Part shown: one piece after another, positions 36,587 to 46,717 of the stretch
Numbering within the stretch: the stretch's first letter is position 1
How the letters are laid out: each line of letters starts with the position of its first letter
Source of the DNA: Linnemannia hyalina
Lineage: Eukaryota; Mortierellomycota; Mortierellomycetes; Mortierellales; Mortierellaceae
Assembly (NCBI GenBank): GCA_019671135.1
Contig: JAHRHY010000007.1
Span: forward strand, 1,798,001-1,862,000
Length of the DNA stretch: 64,000 nucleotides
Direction: 5' to 3'
Program-made: the position numbers and the translations under genes
Notes under the pieces: model-generated
Told to the model about the DNA's origin: nothing
Database searches by the model: none
The model's input: only the letters and a program-made list of their open reading frames with translations

Positions 36587-39357
36587 GACGAATGGAAAGT
36601 TGTTTCGAGTTGGGTAGGGAGAACGGAGACGAGTGGAGATGACTGAGTGAATGAAGCGAGAAGTGAGAGAGTGAGAGATGGGCCGTAGTAATGAACGAGC
36701 CAGGCGGTGAATGAAGAAGGGGGAAGTAGAAGTGGGGTGAGGGAGAAGGGAAGAGGTGAAGGTGAAGGGTGAAGGAGTGGAAGGAAGGGGAGGAGTCTTG
36801 AAGAAGAATAAGAAAGAGAGAAAAAAGGGTGCACTCTTTGAGAGAGGGCGCTCTTTATGTTCATTTGTTCATTTTTCTGGCTCCTCCGATGCAACAGCAC
36901 TTGGTTCTGGCTGGTTACTCCCGGCATCTAATGAATTAAACCCTAAAGCCTTAGGCACAACTTGATCTAATCCATCCTCCCCTCCTTCCTTCCTTCCACT
37001 GTCATTTGTATCTCTATCTCTCCGCTGTTCCTTTCGACTCTGTATTACTCTCTCTATTGCTTTGTTCGTTGCAATTGCCCTTTGCCAGAATTGTCCATTC
37101 CAGTCTTTCAAGTCACTCTCCTACGACGACCGTTTCGCTATAGTTTGATCAAAATATATTTCTAACCTCTCTCAGTTACTAGGACGGACAAAGTCATCAG
37201 TGACGGTGCCTGGGATCAAACCCAAGACCCGAGCAGAGGGGGCGATGGTGCCTGGAAGGATAATCAACCTTCTGTTGATCGTGGATCATTCTTGGGGTGA
37301 AAGAGATGGCTACTTGTATTTGTAATTGGCCGGTATTAAGCTTCCGTTCATTTATTCTGAATTTTTTTTTCTCTTCCTTTCTTTCTTTCGTTTGCAGCTG
37401 ACAATCGTTCTGTTGGCTCACAATTGGCATGCAAACACACCTTGGAACGAATTGGAGTTGTATCCTTGCTCACAAAAGAAAAGTAACCAGAGAGGAACAA
37501 CCATACTACCCAAGGGTGACCATCATTAATTATGCAACCGACAGACAGACACACATGCACAGAAAAAAATGTGCGCATTTATCACTAATCAACCTAAAAA
37601 CTACGCCAGCATGGACCTTTTGCATTTCACCACTGGCGATAAACAGGTTTCCTTCTTTATTTCGCTCTAGCGCTTTGTTTGGAGACCCACCTTCGGTTCG
37701 GATCACTTTCTAGGTCCTGGCATGTACACACTCCCTTCGTCTAATTCACAACGTGGCGCAAGTACCATGCTACCCTCTCTTGATTATTAAGAACTAACAC
37801 GAAAAAAGGAGGATGTCAACGCTGAAAACAAAAAAATCCCCAACGGCCTCGATCGCTTATTTTGTCGATCACATTTTTCATTCTTTTTTCATGCACACCC
37901 GAAACAGAATTTCTATTTTTTGTCCGACAAATGCTTAATTTTGCCCTGCAAGTTCAAGCGACAAAAGTGTTATATGAAGGAAAGGGGAGCGGCCTGGGTG
38001 CAGGGAAACGAATAGCCGAACAGGAATAAAAAAAAAATATGAAATTATGGCCAGTCGGTCCAGTCAGACTTGCCGTCATTATGAGGTGACGAGTACCCCC
38101 GATTGGAATCATGTGGAGAAGAAAGAGGAGAAACGGGCTGCCCAAACTGAAAAAGCGAGAGCAAAATAATAACACTTGCCTAGAACTTTAAACACAATCG
38201 CTGCTTCGCAGATTCAACCGCTAGTCAGCCATGATAACGCACTACTGGTATTAGGTCAAGGAACGACGTCAGAGATTTGAACCGACCTCATAAACAGTCT
38301 AGCTCTAGGCAGCTGCTATGAGTGAGAGCAACAAAGGACTCCGATATACAAGTGGTAAGCAGAGTCATTCTTACGCCCAAGAGCAGGTGCAAAGGTCTTC
38401 TTTGAGCCAGTATTACAATGTTGCTCGCATACTGGTTAGCCAAAGCACCATTAGTCATGCCACACTCTGTTGCATAAACAAATCGATGTGCATGAAACTG
38501 AATTTGGTATAAAAATTAGTGGCGTAGTAAAGTTGCTTCGCCGCATTACATATCAGTTAGTGGCGCACCCATTCCTTCACTTCATATCATATTGATCAGC
38601 TCCATCAGTCTCACATTCCCTTGATTAAACTTGACAAGAATATCGCGATAGAAAGCATAGACGCGTCTTACTTTCTCACCGTCAACAATAGTCGTGGTCC
38701 ACAGCCTGCAGTTCACAGCGGCGTTGTGGTCGCATTACCCCGATGGAATGGACGTTTTCCCCTTAGCGTGTCCTTACAACAGACAAGCAGCTATGCAGAA
38801 GAAGAGCAGAAAAAGTGGAGGTCCAAATGGATATATTTTAGCAAATGACCCCATTCACAAAACTTTTATTTGTAACACTCATTTGGTGTCACTGCCACAA
38901 GAAGGAGTTGTATGCCGCATCGGGCAGAAACGTGTCCAAGAGGTCAAAAAATATACGTGAATGTGTTTGTTAATGTGACAGTGCCAGGTCCATTTTTTTG
39001 CTATAACCCTTGATGGCAAAGCCTGTGTGAATTGAAACGATAATGTCTGAACATTTACTGGGTTTCCTTGGCTATTGCCCGTCCACAAAAAAGAACTGTA
39101 CCCTCACTTCTCACAATGTGCCACCACGAAAATTATGCATACCTTGTTTACGAGCATGCAAGGTCAAAAAAGGAAAAAACTTAGGAACTGGGGCTGGAGG
39201 TGTGAACGGAAAATAGCGTGGGCTGGAGGAATAGAGCTGTGTGACAGCGCAGTTAAGAAATACAAACAAACGTCAACGAATGCAAGAGTCGAAAAAATAG
39301 TGCCCAAGGATATTCAAGATGCTATTGTTTTTTACACCTTGAGGTGGCCACCAAAAA

Positions 39358-39384
39358 TCTCTAAGCCCGGCACGGGCTTAGAGA
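39358..39384. repeat. Perfect 12-bp inverted repeat with 3-base loop
   Basis: TCTCTAAGCCCG (39358-39369), loop GCA, CGGGCTTAGAGA (39373-39384). A perfect palindromic 10-mer, GGTGGCCACC, lies just upstream at 39343-39352. Confidence 0.9.
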
Positions 39385-39629
39385 GTCTTACATCTTACTC
39401 CCTTTTAGATGCCTCTGCTTTGGAGGGTGTGTCCATGATAGGAAAAACTATAATGAAGAGCAATAGATGTGGGCACTGCAGATGGACCGAGCTGATGGTG
39501 GCGACAGGCGTTTCCTGCAACAGTGCTGAGTTGTTACTCCAACTTTGTCTGCCTGTCAAGGATCATTGGTCCAAAGCACTGTGAGAACATTGACGGATTA
39601 AGTTTGTTCTCTGATTCTGGGAAGACCAC

Positions 39630-39636
39630 TATAAAA
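39630..39636 (+). promoter_or_regulatory. Candidate TATA box of the calpain gene
   Basis: TATAAAA lies 190 bases upstream of the calpain ATG and is followed by a CT-rich leader. Position and sequence only. Confidence 0.4.
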
Positions 39637-39819
39637 GTATTGTCTTTCCCCCTCGGAAGGCATTCTTTCTTTCCTTTCCTTCTCTTCAATCTACATTGAC
39701 GCTTCTCTACCCAGCCACAGTTCGCACCGTTCCCTCCAACAAGCAGTCAACCGTCTTCCGACCACCACCACTACCACCACCATCCTTCTCTAACCACCCA
39801 CGTATTATACCTTCCCAAC

Positions 39820-42124
39820 ATGGCCAGAAAGTTCAAGGCAACAAAGAGGATCGCCAGAGAGGCCGAGGTCGCGAAGGCTGCCCAGGCCAAGCACAACAAG
39901 ACCCTCCAAATGCCCTCGGTCACCCTGGTCGCCACCTCTGCCATGACTGCCGCCCGCAGAGCTTGTGAGGCCAAGGTCGACGCCATTGTCCAGGAATGCG
40001 TCGAGAACAACTGCCGCTTCCGTGATTCCAAGTTCGATCTCCTCAACGACCGTCGCAATTGCCTCTACAACTCCTTGATCAGCGAGACCGTCTACCCCGA
40101 CATCGCCGGCACCAAGCGCATCCCTGATCTATTCCGCAAACCCGTATTCTTCTTGAACGGCGCCAGCCCTGATGATATCCAACAGGTATGTCTTCATGAT
40201 TGAAGGAAGAAGGAACAAGGAAAGACAAGTGGGGAGTCAGACATGAAAATTTACTGATTCGTCGCTCACAAACACAAAAAAAAAAATTGTACTCTTGGCC
40301 CTGTCATCTTCCCGCGCAGACACCGCCCTTGTGAACAGCAGCGGGAAAGGAAAGAATGGACGAGAACAAAAAAAAATGGTCATGAAAGTGAAGGGTCAGA
40401 CGGGCTGTAACAAAATCCATCTCTCTGCCTCCTGGGCACTCCCATCACAAACTCTAATGTCCCGCCACTCTTGTTTTTTTTACCTCTTGCTGAAAAACAA
40501 CATAGGGCTCTGTGGGTGATTGCTGGTTTGTCGCTTCTTTGGCTGTCATCACCAACATCCCAGGACTCTTGGAACAACTCTGTGTCAAGAGGAACGAGGA
40601 GGTTGGCGTTTACGGATTCATTTTCTTCAAGGATGGCGACTGGGTCTCGACTGTTGTCGATGACCAGGTCCTGTACAAGATCGACCAGCAATCGGGCCGT
40701 CGTGTGCTGTACTTTAGCAAATGCCACGAGGAGCGCGAGTCGTGGTTGCCTCTTATGGAGAAAGCTTATGCCAAGATCCATGGAGATTACGAGTCATTGG
40801 ACGGAGGATTCACTGCTGAGGGTATTGAGGATTTGACCGGCGGTATTGCCTCGATGATGTTTACCAGCGATATCTTGGATCGGGACCGCTTCTGGGAGGA
40901 AGAGATGAAGGAGGTCAACAAGCATACGTTGATGGGATGCAGCATTGGATTTGAGGAGGAGAACCCTGAGAAGCACGGAATCCAGAGCGGACATGCCTAC
41001 AGTGTCCTCAACGTTGCCGAGTACCAGGGCGAGCGTCTTGTTCATGTATGTATTTATTTTTTCTCATGCGAATGCGACGAGTTATGAATAATCTTTTCAA
41101 TTGCAAAGGGGCAGGAAAGTAACTAAGAAAACAAACAACTAAAATATTTTCCCACTTCAATCCTTTTTCTCAGGTTCGCAACCCTTGGGGTAAGATCGAG
41201 TGGAATGGAGACTGGTCGGACCAGTCCGAGAAGTGGACCCCTGAGGCACTCGAGACACTCAAGCACGAGGACAAGAACGACGGTCGCTTCTGGATGCCTT
41301 ACAAGGATTTCTTGCGCATCTTCACTACTCTGGACCGCTGCCATGTCTTTGATGCCACCTGGTCTGTCGCTTCCAGCTGGATCCCCTACAACGTCTCGCC
41401 CCGCTCCAGTGGCCACTATGAGTTTGAGCTTACAAAGACCTCCAATACAGTCATTGTCTTGAGCCAGCCCGACACTCGCTACTATGGCTCCTTCAGCTCG
41501 GACTTTGACAACACTCTCTCATTCCATGTCTACGATGACGAGGGCAACCTGGTCAAGCGTGCCAAGATCTTTGTCCCTTACTCGAAGCGCAGCGTCAACT
41601 GTGAGTTACATCTCAAGGCCGGCAAGTACACCGTCATCCCTCATGTGATCCGCGAGCCCACCGACATCACCCACGGCGACGACGGCGATGACGAGGAAGA
41701 GAACGCCGTCAGGCCTGCGACGCGCGACAATGGGGTGGAGGTAGTGGTTGAGCAGGTCAAGATGGACAAGAGCTCGTACATGTTCCAGCAGCGCAAGGCC
41801 TCGTTGATCCGCAAGATGTCCCAGGCCCGTGTCACTGGCCGCACTCTGTTGGGTGTTGATGATGAGGACTACGAGGAGGAGAAGGTCGAGCTTGACGAGC
41901 ACAACTGGCAACTGATGCTTGGTCTTCGCGTCTACAGCCACGACTCGAATGCCTCGCTGGAGGGCATCCCTGGCGAACATCCCTTGCGTAGTGCTACGGC
42001 CGCGGCCAAGGCTGCTGCGCTTGCAGAGCAGCAGGAGGACAAGGACGATCTCGAGGGTGTTACTGCCACGCTTGCGGACAAGAAGAAGCTGGTCGCTGAG
42101 CCTGAGGAGGAGAAGGAGGAGTAA
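39820..42124 (+). CDS. Calpain family cysteine protease (peptidase C2)
   Basis: Three exons: 39820-40185, 40506-41045, 41174-42124; 618 residues. Calpains are cytosolic papain-like proteases, usually calcium-dependent. The catalytic triad is complete: Cys128 in GSVGDCWFVASL with oxyanion Gln122 just before it, His285 in GHAYSVLNV, and Asn305 in VRNPWGKIEW, followed by WNGDWSD. The N-terminus has a basic/Ala coiled stretch, then DSKFDLLNDRRNCLY and PDLFRKPVFFLNGASPDDI, typical of the start of the CysPc domain. After the protease domain a beta-rich region (about 340-450, SGHYEFELTKTSNTVIVLSQ) looks like the C2-like domain III. The tail is acidic with a Lys/Glu-rich end. There is no EF-hand region, so it belongs with the atypical calpains. 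All junctions fall in phase 0 and are supported by homology. Confidence 0.94.
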
Positions 42125-42464
42125 GAGTGTTGTTGTATTAATATCATTGTTTGTATCTTTATACCATTTCATATAAAAGACAGTTCATGTACAGGGTTGC
42201 TGCCTTCTTTACGTGAGGCTTGCACCAAACCAAAACGCAAAAGAATAAAAACACCAGAGAACTGTTCCACGGGAGATGATATGCACCCTTACACGTGACC
42301 GATCAAGATGGCAGGTTCCTGAGTCTTTTTTCACTCGAGGAACCTGCCATCTCTCACTCCCCGTTCTTCCATTTTCTCTCATTCCCGCTCCCTTTAATCC
42401 TTTCACCTTTTTCATCACACTCCACATTCCTTCTCTTTCATTCAAGAAGAAGTAGAAAAGAAGA
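42125..42464. other. Intergenic region between calpain and UreD genes
   Basis: 340 bases. CACGTG followed by AC (GTCACGTG on the other strand) at 42292-42297 lies 173 bases before the ureD ATG. Two inverted copies of GGCAGGTTCCT flank 42308-42350 (GATGGCAGGTTCCTGAG...CGAGGAACCTGCCATC), able to form a long hairpin in the leader or promoter. Confidence 0.55.
42308..42350. repeat. Inverted repeat upstream of ureD
   Basis: Two arms reading GATGGCAGGTTCCT (starting about 42307) and AGGAACCTGCCATC (ending about 42351) are exact reverse complements of 14 bases, separated by a roughly 17-base T-rich loop. It lies about 115 bases before the ureD start codon. Confidence 0.75.
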
Positions 42465-44060
42465 ATGGCGTTCCAACCTGCGTCTGCACACCTGCAGACA
42501 AGGGTCGTCTCGACAGGCCCAACAACCGTCGCCGTCGTATCCCAGAACTTTCTCAAGGCCACCGCCCGATCCAAAACGAGCCTGACCCAGATCGAGTCCC
42601 TTCGTGCCTCCTATCCTCTCAAGCTCATGTCCCCCGCCTCTACCAACACCACCCCTTATCCTTCCGCTGCCGCCTCTCCTACCGTCCCTAATGCACACGT
42701 AAACTCCGAAACAACAGGGACTGCAACAGAAACAACGGCGGCACAATCACTGCCGCCACCACCAAGGATCGTCTACATGATCACCTACGGAGGCGGCCTA
42801 CTAGCCGACGACCACCCAGACCTCCAATTTGTCCTGGCACGCCACGCAAAGCTCCTAGTCCTGGGTCAGGGTAACACCAAGATCTATAAAAGCCCCCGGG
42901 TCGATTACCCGCCCGCCTCGCAGACATTGCACAGTACTGTGGGCCCAGGAGCAGTGTTCTTGTTTCTGGGTCCTGCGGTTGTGGCGTGTGAGGATTCGAG
43001 TGTCTTTTTGAGGCATGAGATTGTGTTGCAGGCTCAGCGGAGGTCGCGTCTACATTCTGCAGGGACTGGAGCAGGAGCGGAAGTCAGGGATCAGGAGAAA
43101 GGAGAAGAGGATCTGGAGGAGGAGTTACCGAACTGTGTTGTTTTGGATTGGATTGCAGGAGGTCGTGGAGAGGAGGAGAGGTGGAAGGCTCGGAGGGCCG
43201 AGTGGCGATTGGTCGTCCGGTGGGCAGACCTCGAGCCAGAGTCTGAGGCAACCGCCACCGCTACTACCGGATCGAATCAACCCGAGACTCAAGGAAAAGC
43301 AGAGGATGATGAAGACGAGGAAGAGTTTGTGGAAGAAGAGGATCCTCGGGATGTTGCGGACAGGGCCGCAGGCGGTCCAGTCATCTTCCGGGACGGCTTC
43401 CTGATCGAACACAACCCACCCATGCCATCCTCCAAATCCAAGACGTCTTCTCCATCGTTGTCGCCTCCTGCAGGATCAGCTAAACCAACATCCACACCTC
43501 CAACTGCCGGCACGACCCCAAAGCCCACACTGGTCCCCAAGATGACCTCCTACGCGCCCTCACTCTACCCACATTCAACCATCGGATCGCTCTTCATCAT
43601 GGGCCCCAAAACCGAACGTCTTCAACAATACATCCTCAAACGGTTCGAACACATCACCGTTTACCCTGGCCAGAAATCCGAGCTCCGTCCCGATTACCCA
43701 GTCCTCTGGAGCGCCACCATCATCCAAATCCCTCGACCCTCTGCCGCTTCGGATACGACTTTTGTGCCCAGGAGGAAACGGATGATGATGAAGGCTATGG
43801 TGGTCAAGATGGCTTCTCAGGGGATCGAACAAATGCAGGATTTCTTGAAGTCGTTGTTTGAGGAGCATGCGTTACAGGAGAGTAGGAGTAACAAGTTGAT
43901 GGATGATAGCGATCATGAGGAGGAGGATGACGAAGAGCTTGCTCGCCGCATGAAGAAGTCTTCGATTCACGGATTGGGGACCGGAAACGGAGTTGGAGGG
44001 CTTTCGGTCATTGACCAGTTGTTTGGAGGACGTGTGACTTGGGAACGTGCATTCCGGTGA
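42465..44060 (+). CDS. Urease accessory protein UreD (UreH)
   Basis: Single exon, 531 residues. UreD works with UreF and UreG to load nickel into apo-urease in the cytosol; its presence implies a functional urease elsewhere in the genome. Family marks: SLRASYPLKLMSP at 45-57, YMITYGGGLLADDHPDLQF at 104-122, and AKLLVLGQGNTKIYKSPR near 128-145, matching the GG(L)V..D and TQ..TKVY motifs. A C-terminal portion (about 360-460, GSLFIMGPKTERLQQYI) aligns with the family end. It is much longer than the bacterial protein (about 270-300). The surplus lies in Pro/Ser/Thr-rich insertions (57-100, 320-360), an acidic stretch at 276-295 and an acidic tail near 478-492. The start ATG follows a short purine run. 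Confidence 0.88.
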   Translation: MAFQPASAHLQTRVVSTGPTTVAVVSQNFLKATARSKTSLTQIESLRASYPLKLMSPASTNTTPYPSAAASPTVPNAHVNSETTGTATETTAAQSLPPPPRIVYMITYGGGLLADDHPDLQFVLARHAKLLVLGQGNTKIYKSPRVDYPPASQTLHSTVGPGAVFLFLGPAVVACEDSSVFLRHEIVLQAQRRSRLHSAGTGAGAEVRDQEKGEEDLEEELPNCVVLDWIAGGRGEEERWKARRAEWRLVVRWADLEPESEATATATTGSNQPETQGKAEDDEDEEEFVEEEDPRDVADRAAGGPVIFRDGFLIEHNPPMPSSKSKTSSPSLSPPAGSAKPTSTPPTAGTTPKPTLVPKMTSYAPSLYPHSTIGSLFIMGPKTERLQQYILKRFEHITVYPGQKSELRPDYPVLWSATIIQIPRPSAASDTTFVPRRKRMMMKAMVVKMASQGIEQMQDFLKSLFEEHALQESRSNKLMDDSDHEEEDDEELARRMKKSSIHGLGTGNGVGGLSVIDQLFGGRVTWERAFR

Positions 44061-44376
44061 ACATTCTCCGTTATTTTTGTGTAGACCTTAGAGCATAGAT
44101 CTTCATTCCTTATTATGCAATAACGCCGTCGATCGTCTTCCATTTGATGGATCATATTTCCTGTTGATCCTGAGAACGTTTCTCTCAATGCATTGAAGAA
44201 TTGTGAGTAGTAACTAATGCATGAATTAATGCATGAACGCAGAACCAAACAAGCAATCAAGAATCGATAGATGAGTGGAAAGGATGTATATTTTTCTTCT
44301 AACAAAAAAAGGGAAGTGAGAGGAGGAGTGGATGAAAAGAAACAAAACGAAACGAAAAAGTGTCAACGAGCAATAT
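44061..44376. other. Convergent intergenic region, UreD and ACP
   Basis: 316 bases holding the 3' ends of the two flanking genes. ATGAATTAATGCATGAA-like direct repeats lie near 44217-44236. No gene is seen. Confidence 0.5.
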
Positions 44377-45457
44377 TTAGTGAGCATCCTCGCGCTTGGA
44401 GATGTACTCAACAGCCTGCTCGGCAGACTTGATCTCATCGGCATCCTTATCGGGGATCTCGATCGAGAACTCCTCCTCGATGGCCATGACAACCTCGACA
44501 GTGTCCAAAGAGTCCAAACCGAGGTCGGCGTTGAAGTTGGCCTTGAGGGCGATCTATATTGGTGGAGGGTAGGAAGAATAAGAGGCGAGTGAGTATTAAA
44601 AGGTCTGTGAAGGGAAGGTGTGTCTCGACAGGAGAGAGTGAAAGGTGTGTTGTCGTTGTATGAACGTCCTGATTTTCCGAAAGTTGTCTGCATGAGTGCC
44701 TGTACTTCTTTCAGGAAGAACAAAGAGCTGCTGAAGTCCGGTGAAGAGTATGTGTTACAGTTGTTGCTCCAGCGTTGAAAGAAAGGGTATGTGAATCGGT
44801 GTAATACCGGAATCCTGCGAAAACTACCCAATTGGTCATTTTTTTCCGGTATGGGTCTCCCTCCTCCCAACCTTTTTGTTCCTTTCCTTGTAGGTCCGGA
44901 GGAGCCGGATCAGAAGAAAAAAAAACAGAGCGCTGCGCACGCGATGGTAGAGTGTTTGTCGATGAGGCAGGTTGCAGCTGCGCATGATGGTGTCGTTCGG
45001 CACTCGTCGGCGCGTTTCGCTCTATGTCGTGAGAAGATCCGTCCTCCTGGGCTGGGTCCATCACACTTAATATTTTTTCCCTGTAAGGTACGGATCAACT
45101 CCACCCATGGCGGGACTTCGGGATTTCTGCTTTTTGTTGTTTTTTGTTTCTTTTTTTCCTTTCCTTGCAACTACTGGCTTGAGGTTGTAGTGATTCCTGG
45201 AAAAGTCCCGCTTGTTCTTTATATTCGCTCTGCGTAATATTTTTTGTTGTTCGTATGATTACCTTGTTGGCGTCGACCTTGTTGAATCCAGCCAAGATAT
45301 CCAAGACACGCTTCTCGACATCCGAACGGGCAAGGCCGGCGGAAGCGTAGGTGCGGGCAAAGTTCAGGGCCATGGCGTTTCTGGCGACGACGGCGGGGGC
45401 AGTCTTGTAGAGGGCCGCAGAGCGGTAGAGGGCAGCGGGGCGGATGGCTCTGAACAT
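44377..45457 (-). CDS. Mitochondrial acyl carrier protein (NDUFAB1/ACP1-type)
   Basis: Two exons: 45457-45263 and 44553-44377, with a 709-nt intron; 123 residues. It carries acyl groups on 4'-phosphopantetheine for mitochondrial fatty-acid and lipoate synthesis and also supports complex I and Fe-S/LYR-protein assembly. Residues 1-40 form an Arg/Ala-rich presequence ending near ARTYASAGL. The carrier domain follows: [18 protein letters not shown], then the attachment motif [20 protein letters not shown] with Ser80, and [19 protein letters not shown]. Both exons are in phase 0 and the split matches the alpha1/alpha2 loop. It is divergently arranged with another probable mitochondrial gene at 46157. 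A TGACGTCA lies 108 bases upstream of its ATG. Confidence 0.95.
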
Positions 45458-46156
45458 GGTTGGATGTGTGGTTGTTGGGGTGGTGGAGGGTTTGGCAGGA
45501 GTAAAGGTGGAATGGAGTGATCAGTAACGGAAAGGATGCCTTTTCCCTCTCTGGGAAAAAACAGTGACGTCACATTTTTTGGAGCCGGCTTGAAGTATTT
45601 GCGATGAAATGGAAAATGTTCTTTGTTCAAGGACAGAAGCGATAGTAACCGCACTTGACAAGGCGACCCCGGATAGCCACGCCATGTCAGATCGACGAAG
45701 TACCGTTTCCTCAAGCTCAAATGACGAAAGCTACACTCAATGTTGGTTTTAAACTTTAGCCACTCAATGGTGCAAAATGAAGGCATAACAAGGGGCGCAG
45801 ATCCTGATCTGAGGCACGACGAGCTGGGCTGCGCGACGCTGGATCATTCAATATGGCTCCCTTTCGTACGTAACCTTCCCTTACTTCACGCACGAACTCG
45901 GATCCAAGCAGTTGGATATGCAGATCCTATGCTCATAAGTTAAGAATGTATTCAACAAAGAAGAGGCGTCTGTCTTCGTTCAAATACTAAGCAAGGCGGC
46001 AAATGTCGCAAAAGGTTGGTGGCAACAATTTAGAAAATCACCAAATGTTGTGGGAGTGACTGTCTGTGGATCGAACGCCCTTCCCAAATCAAGCCGATTT
46101 ATCTCTTCCTCCATCACCACCAACTCACACAACGCCAGCAGGAAACAACATACAAC
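45458..46156. other. Divergent promoter region, ACP and 46157 gene
   Basis: 699 bases. It contains the palindrome TGACGTCA at 45565-45572 and an inverted CAGATC-CT-GATCTG near 45799. No coding region is supported. Confidence 0.55.
45565..45572. promoter_or_regulatory. TGACGTCA (CRE/ATF-type) palindrome
   Basis: A perfect eight-base ATF/CREB site, 108 bases upstream of the acyl carrier protein ATG and inside the divergent promoter. Fungal bZIP factors bind this sequence; its use here is inferred. Confidence 0.45.
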
Positions 46157-46717
46157 ATGTTCGCGCGGACAGGAATCAACACAATCAGGGCATCAGTACG
46201 GACAAGTCAAGTCATGACCCAAGCTCTCAGGACAGCACCCACATACACACCCGCTACCTCAACTATAACGAGAACAATCATCTTCCGCCGCACCTTCTCA
46301 TCCTCAAAACCCACCACTGCCAACCACACACCCGTCCCAGAACCAACCCGAGTCCCACGCCCGATTCCCATGGATATCGGAAACAGCCCTTCCGCCGCCA
46401 ACTTTTTCCAATCCTCAGGTTCTTCCTCAACCGCATCCTCCGCCTCAGTCTCAGAAGCATCATCATCAGCATCACGGAGGTTCCGATCCTACGCAAGTGG
46501 TGGGTCCGTATTCGACAGATACGGTGGCCCTGTTTTGAACATTATCGTCTACTCGACCGCTGCGACGTTGCTATTGCACTTGGCCTATCACCACCTGGCT
46601 CTTGAGGAATATAAGATCTCATCGAACCGGAGGCTCAAGGATCTGGAGGATGAGATCTCGACACTCAAGGCGCTACGAGTCCAGCATCCCTTGGGAGGTC
46701 GAGGCGAGTTTGTCTGA
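46157..46717 (+). CDS. Small single-pass membrane protein, probably mitochondrial
   Basis: Single exon, 186 residues, family not recognised. The N-terminus (residues 1-48, MFARTGINTIRASVRTSQ and onward) is rich in Arg, Thr and Ser without acidic residues, and ends at RRTFSSSKP, resembling a cleaved mitochondrial presequence. A Ser-rich spacer follows (about 85-107). One membrane span is at about 125-148 (VLNIIVYSTAATLLLHLA), then a charged, probably coiled-coil helix (EEYKISSNRRLKDLEDEI, 150-167) and a short tail. This order (presequence, one span, coiled coil) is shared by several inner-membrane assembly factors, such as the fungal INA subunits. That likeness is structural only. Its neighbour on the other side of the promoter is mitochondrial ACP. 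Confidence 0.7.
   Translation: MFARTGINTIRASVRTSQVMTQALRTAPTYTPATSTITRTIIFRRTFSSSKPTTANHTPVPEPTRVPRPIPMDIGNSPSAANFFQSSGSSSTASSASVSEASSSASRRFRSYASGGSVFDRYGGPVLNIIVYSTAATLLLHLAYHHLALEEYKISSNRRLKDLEDEISTLKALRVQHPLGGRGEFV

Larger units (their letters stand above)
36587..39819. other. 3.2 kb divergent intergenic region, ALDH and calpain genes
   Basis: CT/GA-rich near the ALDH start. From about 37900 to 39590 the texture changes to mixed, non-repetitive sequence with broken open frames, including one open from 39051 to 39584 that matches nothing I know. Two inverted repeats sit at 39343-39384. The last 200 bases form a calpain promoter with a TATAAAA at 39630-39636. I found no intact gene or transposon. 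The central part may be decayed mobile-element or gene sequence. Confidence 0.5.

Noticed and set aside
38228..38320. tRNA-like B-box (GGTTCAAATC on the minus strand)
   Set aside because: The flanking bases do not form the T-arm stem and no A-box or acceptor stem can be drawn. It is a chance match.
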